Source: Streptomyces asiaticus (lineage in GTDB: Bacteria; Actinomycetota; Actinomycetes; Streptomycetales; Streptomycetaceae). From it: a stretch of DNA of 64,000 bases. Below the pieces are notes generated by a model. That model saw nothing but the letters and a program-made list of their open reading frames with translations, did not search any database and was not told the DNA's origin. This document shows, one piece after another, positions 14,524 through 22,757 of this stretch. How positions within the stretch are numbered: the stretch's first letter is position 1; every line of letters begins with the position of its first letter. The stretch is taken from NCBI RefSeq assembly GCF_018138715.1, contig NZ_JAGSHX010000002.1, forward strand, positions 146,382 through 210,381, written 5' to 3'. Position numbers and translations under genes: made by a program.

Positions 14524-16926
14524 TCACGAGTCGTGGACGAAGCCAGGAATCCCAAGGTCGACGGTTCCGACTCGCTGGAAGCGTCTGGTCTGCTCGCGCT
14601 TGCTGCGGAGGAAGTTGAGCGTCAGGTCAACCCCTTCGATCTCACCTTGCCAGCCCTCGGTGACGGCCCGCTTGCGGCGGGCCAGGAGGTCCTCCTCGAT
14701 CTCGTCGAGTCGGGGCAGCATCTTGGGGTTGACGCTGAGCATCGGGCAGCGGATGCAGGCGTGCTCGTGCGCGCAGGGGGTTCCGTATGGCCGGCCGCAG
14801 GATCCGAGTTCGATGCGGCGCTTGTCGAAGTGCTCCTGGAAGTCGGTCCACTCCTCCGGGGTGGGGTCTCGGTATTCCTCCTTCGGCCGTTCGGCCCGGC
14901 GCCGGGCGAGGAACTGGTGGTAGTTGCTGATCACGTCCTCGTCGAAGACCGCGACGTAGCCGCGGGTGGTTCGGATGTCGAGGTGGCCGAGCAGGGCCGC
15001 GCCGATGTGGATCGGCAGGCCGTTGTTGACCAGTTCGGTGGCGAAGAGCCTGCGGAAGTCGTGGGGCGCGAATCTGATGTCCTTGAACTGCGGGTGGGTC
15101 AGGGCGAGGTCGTCGCAGGCCCTGCCGATCAGGCGCCAGACGGTCGTGCTGGACATGCCGCGCTGGGTGCCGCCGTGGAAGTTCTGGAACAGGTAGGGCA
15201 GCGATTCGCTCCAGGTCCTCTCATGGGAGTCGTAGCGGACGCAGACCGGGACGGTGCCGTGCTCGTTGCGGTGACGGCGGATGACCTGGGCGACGACGTG
15301 GAAGAGCTCGGCGGACAGGGGGATGATCCGTTCACGGTCGCTCTTGGACGGGGTGACGACGAGCAGGGCCACGACTTCGCCGTTGGGCCGCTGGTACTGC
15401 CGGACGCTGAGATGCGTCAGCTCGGTCAGTTCCTCGGCCCGCAGGCCCGCCAGCCGCAGGGTCTCGACGATGGCCCACTGCCAGAAGGCGATGCCCTCGT
15501 CCTTGGAGACGTGGATCAGTTCGCCGGTGGCGCGGTTGACCGCGCGGACCGGTGGGCGGTTGTGCCGCTGGTCCTTGGTGGAGACCCGCAGCCAGGTGAC
15601 GCCCTCGGCGGTGAACTCCTCGCCATTCTCGACCGTGAGGGCGGCGTCCAGCAGGGTCCGCAGGCGGTGCCATCGGTCGTTGACGTGCTGGGAGAGGATC
15701 GGCAGGAGGGGCTGGCGGTCGCGGGTGCGGTTGGCCATGCGTTCTTGCAGCCGTCGCCGGCGGACCTGGAACCATCGCAGGTCGGCGTCACGGATCGGGC
15801 AGGGGGCGACCCATTTCGCCCAGCGTTCCGGCTCGGCGGCGGCCCAGCTTTGCAGGTCGAGGTAGAGCGCGCGGACGGCCATCATCGGCCCGTCGACGTC
15901 AAGCCGTGGCTTGCCGTCGGGCAGGACCATCAGCCATTCCTTCCACTGCGTGAACGTCTCCTCCGACAGCTTCAGGTCCTTCTGGCCGGGGTTGATCTTC
16001 TCGATCTGCTTCCAGAAGGTCCTGACCAGGAGGTTCGTCAGCTGCCGCAGGGTGGAGTAGTCCAGGCCCGCCGAGCGGCGGCGGATGTACTCGACCAGCA
16101 GGTCGCGCATCTCACGATTGTGGAGCTGGTGGCGGTCGACGGCTTCCTCGACGGGGACCTGCCCGCGGGTGACGGCGCCGCGCAGACTACGGGGCGCGGA
16201 CGCGGGGAAGTGGCCCATCTCGTGCAGGATCGGCCAGGCCAGAGTGCCGGCGAAGCTGCTCTTCTCCCCGGCCAGCTCGTGCTTGCGGGACTCGACGGCG
16301 TAGTGGAGCAGGGCCTCGGGGGTCAGGTCTTTCAGGTCGATACCGAAGACGGTCAACGCGCAGCAGACGTCGAACTTGGCCCGGGTCCGGCGGGCCTGGC
16401 TCATGGGCAGTTGGTCGGCCCGTCGGCAGAACTCCTCCAGCAAGGGGTCCTGGGCGACGCTGCGGAACCAGGGCGAGTAGTGGAAGAAGCGGTTGCAGCG
16501 GAAGCCCAGGAGGGTGGGACGCACCAGCCGCAGGGCGAACGCCTGGCCGGTCGCGCAGTTCAGCTTCATGCGCAGGGGCCGGTTGTCCCCGGCGGCGTCG
16601 CCGACGGGCCGTCCTTCGTCGTGGCCGGAGGCTTCCCACCGCTCTTGCCACGTGTCTCCGGGGAAGGCGGCGAGGTGACCGAGGAAGGCCCGCATGTGGC
16701 TGCGTTGCTTCCACTTGATGGTCTCGGACTGGGAGAAGTGATCCGCCGTGAAGTTGACGATGTCCTCCGCCAGCGCCGTGCTGAAGTCGCCCAGCGAGCG
16801 CGGCGGCCGGGACGGTGGCGGAGGTGGAGCCGGAAGGATCGCGGTCGGCGCGTAGATGCCGTCCAGGACAGGGCCCTCGGCATCGTGGCGGCGGACCCGG
16901 TTCGTCGTCGGGCCCTTCAGCCGCAT
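14524..16926 (-). CDS. Large tyrosine recombinase (TnpB-like)
   Basis: 800 residues. The catalytic domain (~residues 455-690) shows Arg in LRLAGLRAEELTELT, a Lys in TPSKSDRERIIPL, HDFRRLFATELVNNG (H-x2-R), and GHLDIRTTRGYVAV supplying the second His and the tyrosine nucleophile. The C-terminus has a Cys-rich segment (CGRPYGTPCAHEHACIRCPM) followed by a charged helix, a tail seen in many actinobacterial recombinases. The length is near that of large TnpB-type enzymes, not phage integrases. ATG 16926 lies 13 bases after the upstream recombinase stop with TAAGG before it. The tail is echoed by the remnant at 31592-31867. Confidence 0.85.
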   Translation of the reverse strand: MRLKGPTTNRVRRHDAEGPVLDGIYAPTAILPAPPPPPSRPPRSLGDFSTALAEDIVNFTADHFSQSETIKWKQRSHMRAFLGHLAAFPGDTWQERWEASGHDEGRPVGDAAGDNRPLRMKLNCATGQAFALRLVRPTLLGFRCNRFFHYSPWFRSVAQDPLLEEFCRRADQLPMSQARRTRAKFDVCCALTVFGIDLKDLTPEALLHYAVESRKHELAGEKSSFAGTLAWPILHEMGHFPASAPRSLRGAVTRGQVPVEEAVDRHQLHNREMRDLLVEYIRRRSAGLDYSTLRQLTNLLVRTFWKQIEKINPGQKDLKLSEETFTQWKEWLMVLPDGKPRLDVDGPMMAVRALYLDLQSWAAAEPERWAKWVAPCPIRDADLRWFQVRRRRLQERMANRTRDRQPLLPILSQHVNDRWHRLRTLLDAALTVENGEEFTAEGVTWLRVSTKDQRHNRPPVRAVNRATGELIHVSKDEGIAFWQWAIVETLRLAGLRAEELTELTHLSVRQYQRPNGEVVALLVVTPSKSDRERIIPLSAELFHVVAQVIRRHRNEHGTVPVCVRYDSHERTWSESLPYLFQNFHGGTQRGMSSTTVWRLIGRACDDLALTHPQFKDIRFAPHDFRRLFATELVNNGLPIHIGAALLGHLDIRTTRGYVAVFDEDVISNYHQFLARRRAERPKEEYRDPTPEEWTDFQEHFDKRRIELGSCGRPYGTPCAHEHACIRCPMLSVNPKMLPRLDEIEEDLLARRKRAVTEGWQGEIEGVDLTLNFLRSKREQTRRFQRVGTVDLGIPGFVHDS

Positions 16927-16939
16927 GCTGTTACCGACC

Positions 16940-18175
16940 TTACTGCCCGGCACCGAACACCGCCTCAATGTCGTCCGCGGCGTACTGGGTCGGCCACGAC
17001 ATCGGCTGAACCGGCCGGGCGTAGTAGGCCCCGAGCTTGTCCAGCAGGTCGTCCAGGCCGACGGCCGTGTAGAGCTCGGTGGTGCTGATATGCGCGTGAC
17101 GCAAGATCGTCTGTACTTCGTGCAGCTTCAGCTCCGGGTCGCGGGCCATCCGCTTCGCGGCGGTGTGGCGCAGGTCGTGCAGGGTCCAGTTCGCCCCGAG
17201 GACCTCGCAAGCCCGCTGGAAGATGCGGCGTGCTGCCCAGTAGGTCAGCGGGCGGGACTCGCCGCGGCGGGTTCGCCAGACGGGCATCCCCTCGGGCGGC
17301 AGCCCGTCCTCCTCCAGGTAGGCGGCCAGGTAGGCCAGTCCTTCCGGGGAGGTCGGGACCGGCTGTCGGGCCCGGGTGCCCTTGGAGATCACCCAGAGCT
17401 GGCCCTTCGTCCACTCGATGTCTCCGAGACCGACCCCCAGCAGCTCGGACGCCCGGGAGGCGGAGGCCAGGTAGTTCGACAACAGGGCCTTGTCCCGGAC
17501 GCACTTCATCTGCGCGAACAGCTCGTCCCATTGGTCATCGGGGATGGACCTCGGATGCCGGACGGCCACCTTCGGCCGCAGTCGGGCCCGCCGGTGCTGC
17601 TGGCGGACCTCCAGCGGCGACCGGTGCGCCAGCGCGGCCCGGCGGGCCGCGCTCTCCGGGACCGGGTTAAGCACCGGCCCGCGGCCAAAGGGCTGGTGGA
17701 AGGCGTAGAAGCCGTGGACCACGGTCAGGTTGTGGGCGATCGTCGACGGCGCGTATCCGGCCCGCAGGGTGGGCTTGCCCGTCTTCGGGTTCACGGACCC
17801 GGCCGGGTGGCTGCCGGGGCGCCGCCGTTGACGCTGGGGGTTGCGGGCATGCCGCAGCCAGCCGACCAGTGCGGCGGTCTCCGCCTCGGTGACCTGTTCC
17901 CATCCCACGTCCAGTGCCCAGAGCACCCGGTGCCAGCGCAGCAGGTCATAGCCATAGCTCCGGCAGGTCGCCGTACTGGCGTCGCCGAGCATCCGGTCCC
18001 GCAGGTAGACGCTGACCGGCTCGATCTCACGGCCAGCGGCATCCACCACCAGCCACGGCAGCGACAGCGTCGTACCCGCGACCACAGCCCCGACCCGGGG
18101 CAGCCGTACCCGCCCGTCAATCAGATCTCGATGAAGCGAAGGAGTCTCATGCACGCTCACATGATCAGAACTCAA
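16940..18175 (-). CDS. Tyrosine recombinase (TnpA-like)
   Basis: 411 residues. The catalytic residues are complete: Arg in SASRASELLGVGL, Lys in VISKGTRARQP, HDLRHTAAKRM (H-x2-R-H), and RHAHISTTELYTAV with His and the nucleophilic Tyr. The N-terminal ~150 residues form a SAM-like core-binding domain (SYGYDLLRWHRVLWALD). It is the promoter-proximal member of the recombinase pair. I used TTG 18175 (GGGGG lies just upstream); GTG 18160 and GTG 18154 are alternatives. These two enzymes likely act together on one substrate, as TnpA/TnpB do (inference from arrangement). Confidence 0.85.
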   Translation of the reverse strand: MSSDHVSVHETPSLHRDLIDGRVRLPRVGAVVAGTTLSLPWLVVDAAGREIEPVSVYLRDRMLGDASTATCRSYGYDLLRWHRVLWALDVGWEQVTEAETAALVGWLRHARNPQRQRRRPGSHPAGSVNPKTGKPTLRAGYAPSTIAHNLTVVHGFYAFHQPFGRGPVLNPVPESAARRAALAHRSPLEVRQQHRRARLRPKVAVRHPRSIPDDQWDELFAQMKCVRDKALLSNYLASASRASELLGVGLGDIEWTKGQLWVISKGTRARQPVPTSPEGLAYLAAYLEEDGLPPEGMPVWRTRRGESRPLTYWAARRIFQRACEVLGANWTLHDLRHTAAKRMARDPELKLHEVQTILRHAHISTTELYTAVGLDDLLDKLGAYYARPVQPMSWPTQYAADDIEAVFGAGQ

Positions 18176-18301
18176 GGCCCCCGAGCCGAACGAGAGCCCC
18201 AGTTGGTGCAGTTAACAGACCCCGCCCTGCACCGCGCGATCGGGGTGGGCGCCGCCGCCGTCACCACCTGGCTCACCACCCGCAACCGAGCCCGCCGGTG
18301 A
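18149..18301 (+). CDS. Small protein, possibly truncated by the recombinase element
   Basis: 50 codons from ATG 18149 with AAGGAG at 18139-18144 and 4-base spacing. The product has one weakly hydrophobic helix (HRAIGVGAAAVTTWLTTR) and a basic end. Its TGA overlaps the GTG of the next frame (GTGA at 18298-18301), the coupling style of this operon. The start overlaps the recombinase start on the other strand, so the first ~15 residues may derive from the inserted block. Confidence 0.45.
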   Translation: MHAHMIRTQGPRAEREPQLVQLTDPALHRAIGVGAAAVTTWLTTRNRARR

Positions 18302-18638
18302 CCCGCAGCCGCCTGGACCGCATCCGCGCCTCGTCGGCATCGTCCAGCTCGCCCTCCAGCAGATCGAGGACGACCTGAGCGCTGCCGACGTCGACCAGGG
18401 GGAGCTCGCCGCGTTCCTGCGCGAGCTCATCGAGGACACCGACCTGCCCGGCGGACTCATCCCGGTCCTCGCGCAGCTGGTCACCACCGCCGCGCGCCGG
18501 GCTGAGCAGATCGAGCCCGACCGCTACGGCGACGCCTCCTGCCCGCTGCACGAGGCCGCCGCCCTGCTTACCGACAACGCCGGGCAGCGCCTGATCTGGG
18601 CTGCCCGCGCCTTGGACCCGCAAGGAGATCCCGTATGA
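18298..18638 (+). pseudogene. Hypothetical helical protein, interrupted by a one-base frameshift
   Basis: GTG 18298 opens a frame coupled to the previous gene (VTRSRLDRIRA). After about 11 codons the coding signal moves to another frame (LVGIVQLALQQIEDDLSAAD onward) that runs to a TGA at 18636-18638. That stop overlaps the ATG of the kinase gene (ATGA). Both ends are thus correctly coupled and only the middle is broken. Restoring one C in the GCC/CTC junction near 18330 rejoins the frames into ~113 residues. Either a true lesion or a consensus error. The protein is mostly helical; family unknown. Confidence 0.6.
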
Positions 18639-19630
18639 CCACCGAGCTGACGCCGCTGTACCCGCAGCTGCCGGAGAAGGCGCTGATCGTGCTGATCGGC
18701 GCCTCCGGGGCCGGGAAGACGACGCTGGCCCGCACCTGGCCCGCCTTCCAGGTCCTCTCGCTCGACTCCCTGCGCGGCTGGGTGAGCGACGACGAAGGGT
18801 GCCAGGACGCCACCGCCGATGCCGTCGACGTCCTGCACCTGCTCGTGGACCGCCGGATGGCCCGTCGTCGCAACACGGTCGTCGACGCGACGAACGTGTC
18901 CAGCGACGCTCGAGCCCCGCTGGTTGCCGCCGCCAAGCGCCACGGCATGCCTGCCATCGCGGTGGTCCTGGGAACGCCGGAAGTCGTGTGCCTGGCACGT
19001 CAAGTCCCGCGCCCGGCCAACCGGACCGTCCCCGACGACACGGTCCGCGCGCAGCACAAGGCGAGGATCCACTCCCACCAGTCCCTGCACGGAGAGGGCT
19101 TCAATGAGGTCCACTTCGCGGAGAACCTCTACCGACTGGAGCCGTTCCTGCGCCGCCTGAGCGAGGCCCGCGACGCCGACCTCGGGCTGGACGGCGGCGA
19201 CGGCCTGGGCGACCTGCTCCTGGTCCGCCGCGTCTTCGGCCCCGAGATCCTGCCCCTGTGGCAGTGGAAGCATCGCTCCGCTGTCGCGGGCGGCGACCGG
19301 GTCGCGGAGATCCGCCTCGGGCAGCTGTACCTCACCCTCGCCCTGCGCCGGAACGTCGACGGAGAGGGCGACTACGGGTTCGACGTCCTGGTGCCCTGCC
19401 CGTTCGACCCCGAGTGCAGCGGCGACGCGTGGGTGCCGGCCTACACCGTCAGCTGTCTCCACCGCGCGCTCACCGGCCAGCTGGACAACCACGAGGACAT
19501 CGTCTGTACCGTCCACGGCGGCTTCGATGACGTCGATCAGGAGGCCGACGACCACGCCAGCAACCTGGACGATGACCCCGAAGGCCGCGCCGACATCGAC
19601 GCACAGGCGATGACGGCGCTCCACGGATGA
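18635..19630 (+). CDS. P-loop kinase (polynucleotide/zeta-toxin-like AAA_33 type)
   Basis: 331 residues. The N-terminal half has Walker A GASGAGKTT (residues ~22-30) after strand LIVLIGA, then a switch-like LDSLRGWVSDDEG, VVDATNVSSDARAPL (the DATN element of polynucleotide-kinase-like P-loop proteins) and a lid segment with Arg residues (RQVPRPANRTVPDDTV). The C-terminal ~150 residues include two Cys-containing strands (VPCPFDPECSG, VSCLHRAL) and an acidic tail. The likely reaction is phosphate transfer to a 5' end or small nucleotide substrate. ATG 18635 overlaps the preceding stop after CAAGGAG, and its TGA overlaps the next ATG. Confidence 0.75.
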   Translation: MTTELTPLYPQLPEKALIVLIGASGAGKTTLARTWPAFQVLSLDSLRGWVSDDEGCQDATADAVDVLHLLVDRRMARRRNTVVDATNVSSDARAPLVAAAKRHGMPAIAVVLGTPEVVCLARQVPRPANRTVPDDTVRAQHKARIHSHQSLHGEGFNEVHFAENLYRLEPFLRRLSEARDADLGLDGGDGLGDLLLVRRVFGPEILPLWQWKHRSAVAGGDRVAEIRLGQLYLTLALRRNVDGEGDYGFDVLVPCPFDPECSGDAWVPAYTVSCLHRALTGQLDNHEDIVCTVHGGFDDVDQEADDHASNLDDDPEGRADIDAQAMTALHG

Positions 19631-19983
19631 CCACCAAGCCCACCTCTGATGCGGCGTCCGGCTGGGACCAGGCCACCTACCGCTGTGGCCGGTGCGGCGT
19701 CAAACACACCGTCACCACCGAGGACGCCTACCTGAAGACCGTCGGCGTACACAGCGACGCCCACACGGTGTGGGACCGGCTGAACCCGATCGAGCGCGAC
19801 GGGCTGGTCTCGATCCTGCGCACCATCCTGTCCGCGCCGGACCTCGCCGTAGAGCTCCTGGCCCTCGCCGACCGGCAGCACCTCACGGGAGGCGGCACAC
19901 AGCCGCCCCCGGCTGTGCCCGGCAAGAACACCCCACAGCCCGACTCTTCACCGTCGAACACGACGGCCCGAGCCACCGAGTAG
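19627..19983 (+). CDS. Hypothetical protein with a CxxC pair
   Basis: 118 residues, coupled to the kinase by ATGA overlap at 19627-19630. The N-terminus has a CGRCGVKHTVTTED element, which could be half of a zinc site together with nearby His residues (GVHSDAHTVW). A helical middle and a Pro/Ser/Thr-rich unstructured C-terminus follow. Family not recognised. The operon position links it to the kinase. Confidence 0.6.
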   Translation: MTTKPTSDAASGWDQATYRCGRCGVKHTVTTEDAYLKTVGVHSDAHTVWDRLNPIERDGLVSILRTILSAPDLAVELLALADRQHLTGGGTQPPPAVPGKNTPQPDSSPSNTTARATE

Positions 19984-19993
19984 GAGAACCCAG

Positions 19994-20311
19994 ATGGCCA
20001 CCGCCACGATCACCGTCGCCGACATCATCAGCCGCTACGCCGCCGACATCGCCTATGTCGCAGAGAAGGACAAGGACCAGGCCACCGACATCAGCACCTT
20101 CGCCGATCAGCTCGGCACCGCGGCCCGCAACTTCTCGATGGCTCGTATCGACGGTCACGAGGACGTGCAGACCGCTGCGGCCTTCCTCCACGAGGCCCAC
20201 CTCTCGACCGACGCCAACGAGCGCACCGTGTTCCTGCGCAAGGCCGACAAACTCCTTGCGCCCATCGTCTGGGAGATGACGGAGGAGTTCCGCCAGATGG
20301 TCGGCGACTGA
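19994..20311 (+). CDS. Hypothetical helical protein
   Basis: 105 residues, all-helical by composition (ADIAYVAEKDKDQATDIS, LRKADKLLAPIVWEMTEEF). ATG 19994 has GTAGGAG (19981-19987) upstream. Soluble, acidic, no recognised family. Same operon orientation and spacing as its neighbours. Confidence 0.65.
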   Translation: MATATITVADIISRYAADIAYVAEKDKDQATDISTFADQLGTAARNFSMARIDGHEDVQTAAAFLHEAHLSTDANERTVFLRKADKLLAPIVWEMTEEFRQMVGD

Positions 20312-20402
20312 CCCCGTACGTCGACGACCGAGCAGCACCGTCCATACGGCCGCCGGGCCCCGGTGGCCCATCACCCTCCAGCTCGACTACCAAGGAGGCC
20401 TC

Positions 20403-20690
20403 GTGGCCGCTCCCGCCCAACCTGCCAAGCACACGTTCGCCGCGCTCAGCGCCTGCTTCAGCCGGGATCTCGCCGCCCTTATCTCCGAGGACGCACCGCA
20501 TGACCCGACCCCGAATGAGTTCATCGACCTGGTCGCACGCGTCCGCGACGTCGTCAACCCCGTCAGCGGGGACCTGGTCGACGCCGTCATCGAACTCGCC
20601 GACGCGCTGAACGGCCCCAGGACCGACCAGCGGGAGGGACTGGCGCGGGCGCGCACTCATCTGCGGAACGCCATCGAAACGACCCGCTGA
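20403..20690 (+). CDS. Hypothetical helical protein
   Basis: 95 residues from GTG 20403, after AAGGAGG (20392-20398). Helical, acidic (DLVARVRDVVNPVSGDLVDA, DALNGPRTDQREGLARAR), no membrane span and no family I know. Belongs to the same run of small operon genes. Confidence 0.6.
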   Translation: MAAPAQPAKHTFAALSACFSRDLAALISEDAPHDPTPNEFIDLVARVRDVVNPVSGDLVDAVIELADALNGPRTDQREGLARARTHLRNAIETTR

Positions 20691-20800
20691 ACCCGCGCGT
20701 TGAGCGCACTCTGTGCCGCCCCGGCCCCCGCCACCTGACGGGACCCGGGGCGGTCGCAGTGGCTCCTCAACCACGAGAGATGCGAAGGGAGATGGACGTC

Positions 20801-21094
20801 ATGGACCTGCCCGTGCACGAGGTCGACGTCCCGATCAGGAATACCGCGCAGCCCGGCCTGAGCGGCGTGCACGTCTTCACCGGCCCCGCCGACAGCCGCA
20901 GCACCGCCGACGGAGCTCCCCGCCGCGCAGCAGGCCGGACTCGAACTCCCCCCTCCGGCAAGCGGCCGGACAGATGGAACGCCCGCAGCTACCGGCCCGA
21001 CTGGGAGCTGGACTGGCCTGCCACGACGGTCGGCCGCTGGAACGACCCGTACAGCCGGGTCCGCGCCGCCGACAACGGCGACCTCGAGCTGTAG
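20801..21094 (+). CDS. Hypothetical small protein with Trp-rich C-terminus
   Basis: 97 residues from ATG 20801 (GAAGGGAG at 20784-20791); ATG 20792 is too close to that site. The N-terminal third is acidic, the middle Arg/Pro/Gly-rich and probably disordered, and the C-terminus has four tryptophans (RWNARSYRPDWELDWPATTV). Family not recognised. Confidence 0.55.
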   Translation: MDLPVHEVDVPIRNTAQPGLSGVHVFTGPADSRSTADGAPRRAAGRTRTPPSGKRPDRWNARSYRPDWELDWPATTVGRWNDPYSRVRAADNGDLEL

Positions 21095-21187
21095 TTCCGC
21101 CCCGGGACAGGCGCACATCGGCGTCTAAACCAGTTCGCCTGCCCCGGGCCATCCCAACCCGTACGAGACGAGAGGGAGATTCCCAGT

Positions 21188-21865
21188 ATGGACTCCGTCC
21201 TGCGTGCACAGACCCGAATCGGGCAGCGCGCACTCCTACTGACCATCGCCGCCGTCCCGATGACCGGCTGGACTGTCCACGCCATCGCCCTGCACCGGCG
21301 CCTGGCCGCCGCGCAGAAGGACCCGCTCACCGGGCTGCTGCGCCGTGACGCCTACACCGCCCGGGCCCGGCAGGTCCTGCGCCGCCACGGTGACGATGTG
21401 TGCCTGGTCCTGGTCGACCAGGACCACTTCAAGGACGTCAATGACTCGCTTGGCCACCCGGCCGGGGACGCGGTGCTGCGTGCGACCGCCGACCGGCTCA
21501 CGGCCTGGGCCGGACCCCGAGCGGCTGTCGGCAGGCTGGGCGGTGACGAGTTCGCCGTCGTGCTGCCTCTCCCCCGCGGCCGCCGCGACGCACGCCTCGG
21601 GCAGCTGGTGCGGATGCTGCACACCCCGGTCACCCTCGAGGACGGTCAGGTCATCGACGTCGCCGCCTCGGTCGGCGTCGCGGCCCCGGACGCGATCGGC
21701 ACACGCGACCTGTCCCTGTTGCAGCGGGCCGCCGACGCGGCCCTCTACGAGGGCAAGCACTCCGGCCGCGTGCACCTCGCCACCAAGAAGCATGCGACGG
21801 TGCCGTCCGTCAACGGCCGACGTGCGGGCCGCCCGGGCACGCACCTGTGGGGGCGAGCCGCATGA
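21188..21865 (+). CDS. Membrane-anchored GGDEF diguanylate cyclase
   Basis: 225 residues. An N-terminal hydrophobic helix (residues ~14-32) anchors it. The GGDEF domain runs ~40-195: DPLTGLLRRDAYTARA, LVLVDQDHFKDVNDSLGH (metal/substrate region), then the signature GRLGGDEFAVVLP, and AASVGVAA. All active-site residues are present, so it should make cyclic di-GMP from GTP. In Streptomyces c-di-GMP acts through BldD and RsiG to hold vegetative growth, so a plasmid copy could shift host development (inference). The last ~28 residues are shared almost exactly with the small ORF at 34021. ATG 21188 follows AGAGGGAG; its TGA overlaps the ASCH gene ATG. Confidence 0.85.
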   Translation: MDSVLRAQTRIGQRALLLTIAAVPMTGWTVHAIALHRRLAAAQKDPLTGLLRRDAYTARARQVLRRHGDDVCLVLVDQDHFKDVNDSLGHPAGDAVLRATADRLTAWAGPRAAVGRLGGDEFAVVLPLPRGRRDARLGQLVRMLHTPVTLEDGQVIDVAASVGVAAPDAIGTRDLSLLQRAADAALYEGKHSGRVHLATKKHATVPSVNGRRAGRPGTHLWGRAA

Positions 21866-21978
21866 GCGCCGCCAAGCCCGTGCTGCCGGAAGGCGACTGG
21901 ATCCGCGGCATCACCATCAAGCAGCCGTGGGCCACCTGCATCCTCACCGGCGCCAAGACGATCGAGAATCGCTCCGGG
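21776..21978 (+). repeat. 203-bp duplicated segment, copy 1
   Basis: Nearly identical to 34108-34307: three substitutions and one 3-base deletion in the other copy. It spans the 3' end of the GGDEF gene and the first ~39 codons of the ASCH gene, including their ATGA junction. Confidence 0.92.
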
Positions 21979-22319
21979 CGGCGGAGGCCGGGCTGGAAGC
22001 CGGGCTGGGTGCTGCTGCACGCGGGCCAGCGGATCGACCGGCCCGCGCTGCGCATCCCGCTGGTCGCCCGCACGATCCACGGCCGCCAGATGCCGACCGG
22101 CGCCGTGATCGGAATCGCCCGCATCATCGACTGCCACCAGGACCCCGCCGGGGAGCAGCCCTGCACCGAGTGGGCGGAGCCCGGCGCCTGGCACCTGGCC
22201 CTCGCCGACGTCCAAGGGCTCGCCCTGCCCGTCCCCGCCGGCGGACAGCTCGGTCCTGGAAGCCGTCGCCGGACCTGGTGGCGCAGGTGTTCCAGCAGCT
22301 GTCCGCCTTCCGGCCGTGA
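21862..22319 (+). pseudogene. ASCH-domain protein, one-base frameshift near its 3' end
   Basis: ASCH domains are PUA-like folds thought to bind RNA or modified bases. Here the family start reads GITIKQPWATCILTGAKTIE, followed by WVLLHAGQRID and PTGAVIGIARIIDCHQD. From 21862 the frame is intact to about 22256, where a missing C in GGTCCTGG breaks it. The other frame continues as WKPSPDLVAQVFQQLSAFRP and stops at 22317-22319, overlapping the next gene GTG. Adding one C gives QLGPWKPSP and a protein of ~152 residues. The 5' end is duplicated at 34194. Lesion or consensus error cannot be told apart here. Confidence 0.75.
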
Positions 22320-22618
22320 GCACGCGACGCAAGAACAAGAAGCCGCTGTTCGAACCGGGCCTGATCCCGGCTCCCGGCGGCCTCCTCGAATGGCGCGACA
22401 GTCAGCACTTCGACCGCTGGCAGGACCGCCCCTGCGCGCTGTGCGACCTGCCCACGCCCATGCGCTCCCACTACGGCGAGTCCGTGCACAAGGCGTGCGC
22501 TGAGAACTGGATCGCCGCGAACGCTACCGAAGCCCGACGCCAGGGGCGGTTCGCCTCCGACATTGGACGAAGACGTTCACCGATCCCCGGCTCTGCGCGG
22601 CCATCGTCGACCGGCTGA
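22316..22618 (+). CDS. Small Cys-containing protein with a disrupted 3' end
   Basis: GTG 22316 overlaps the stop of the ASCH reading frame (GTGA). The first ~80 residues look genuine: a basic start, LLEWRDSQHFDRWQDRPCAL with a CxxC-type pair (CALC), HYGESVHKACAENWIAANA. After about 22558 the frame runs into sequence that encodes the end of an IstB-like ATPase in a different frame, so the original C-terminus is lost. Family not recognised. Confidence 0.5.
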   Translation: MSTRRKNKKPLFEPGLIPAPGGLLEWRDSQHFDRWQDRPCALCDLPTPMRSHYGESVHKACAENWIAANATEARRQGRFASDIGRRRSPIPGSARPSSTG

Positions 22619-22707
22619 CCTTCAACGGCGCCATCATCCAGACCGGCACCGAGTCCTACCGCCTCGCCCACACCAAAGCCCTGGCCGAACAGACCGCAGC
22701 TGGCTGA
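22564..22707 (+). pseudogene. C-terminal fragment of an IstB-like (IS21 family) ATPase
   Basis: A frame from 22564 to the TGA at 22705-22707 reads WTKTFTDPRLCAAIVDRL, then FNGAIIQTGTESYRLAHT. This matches the C-terminal end of IstB-like transposition helpers, in which W-x-x-x-F, a conserved I/VDRL and a SYRL end are typical. Everything upstream, including the P-loop, is missing. It abuts the small gene at 22316 and marks a past IS21-type insertion or recombination. Confidence 0.65.
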
Positions 22708-22757
22708 ACGGCGCCGCACGGCCGACCCGAGCCAACCGGGTCGGCAGCGGGGCGAGA

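Larger units (their letters stand above)
12733..18200 (-). mobile_element. Candidate Tn554-like element: two tyrosine recombinases plus MFS cargo
   Basis: A minus-strand block interrupts an otherwise plus-strand plasmid operon between the DUF3307-like pair and the small genes from 18.1 kb on. It contains two adjacent tyrosine recombinases (411 and ~800 residues) spaced 13 bases apart, as tnpA and tnpB are in Tn554, and an exporter gene behind them. No tnpC-like gene is visible. The ends are not defined: the direct repeat at 12790-12858 may lie near one end, and the other probably lies just beyond the recombinase start at ~18.2 kb. The extent is inference. Confidence 0.45.

Noticed and set aside
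14533..17088. 851-codon plus-strand frame
   Set aside because: Antisense of the two tyrosine recombinases, whose catalytic motifs are complete on the other strand.
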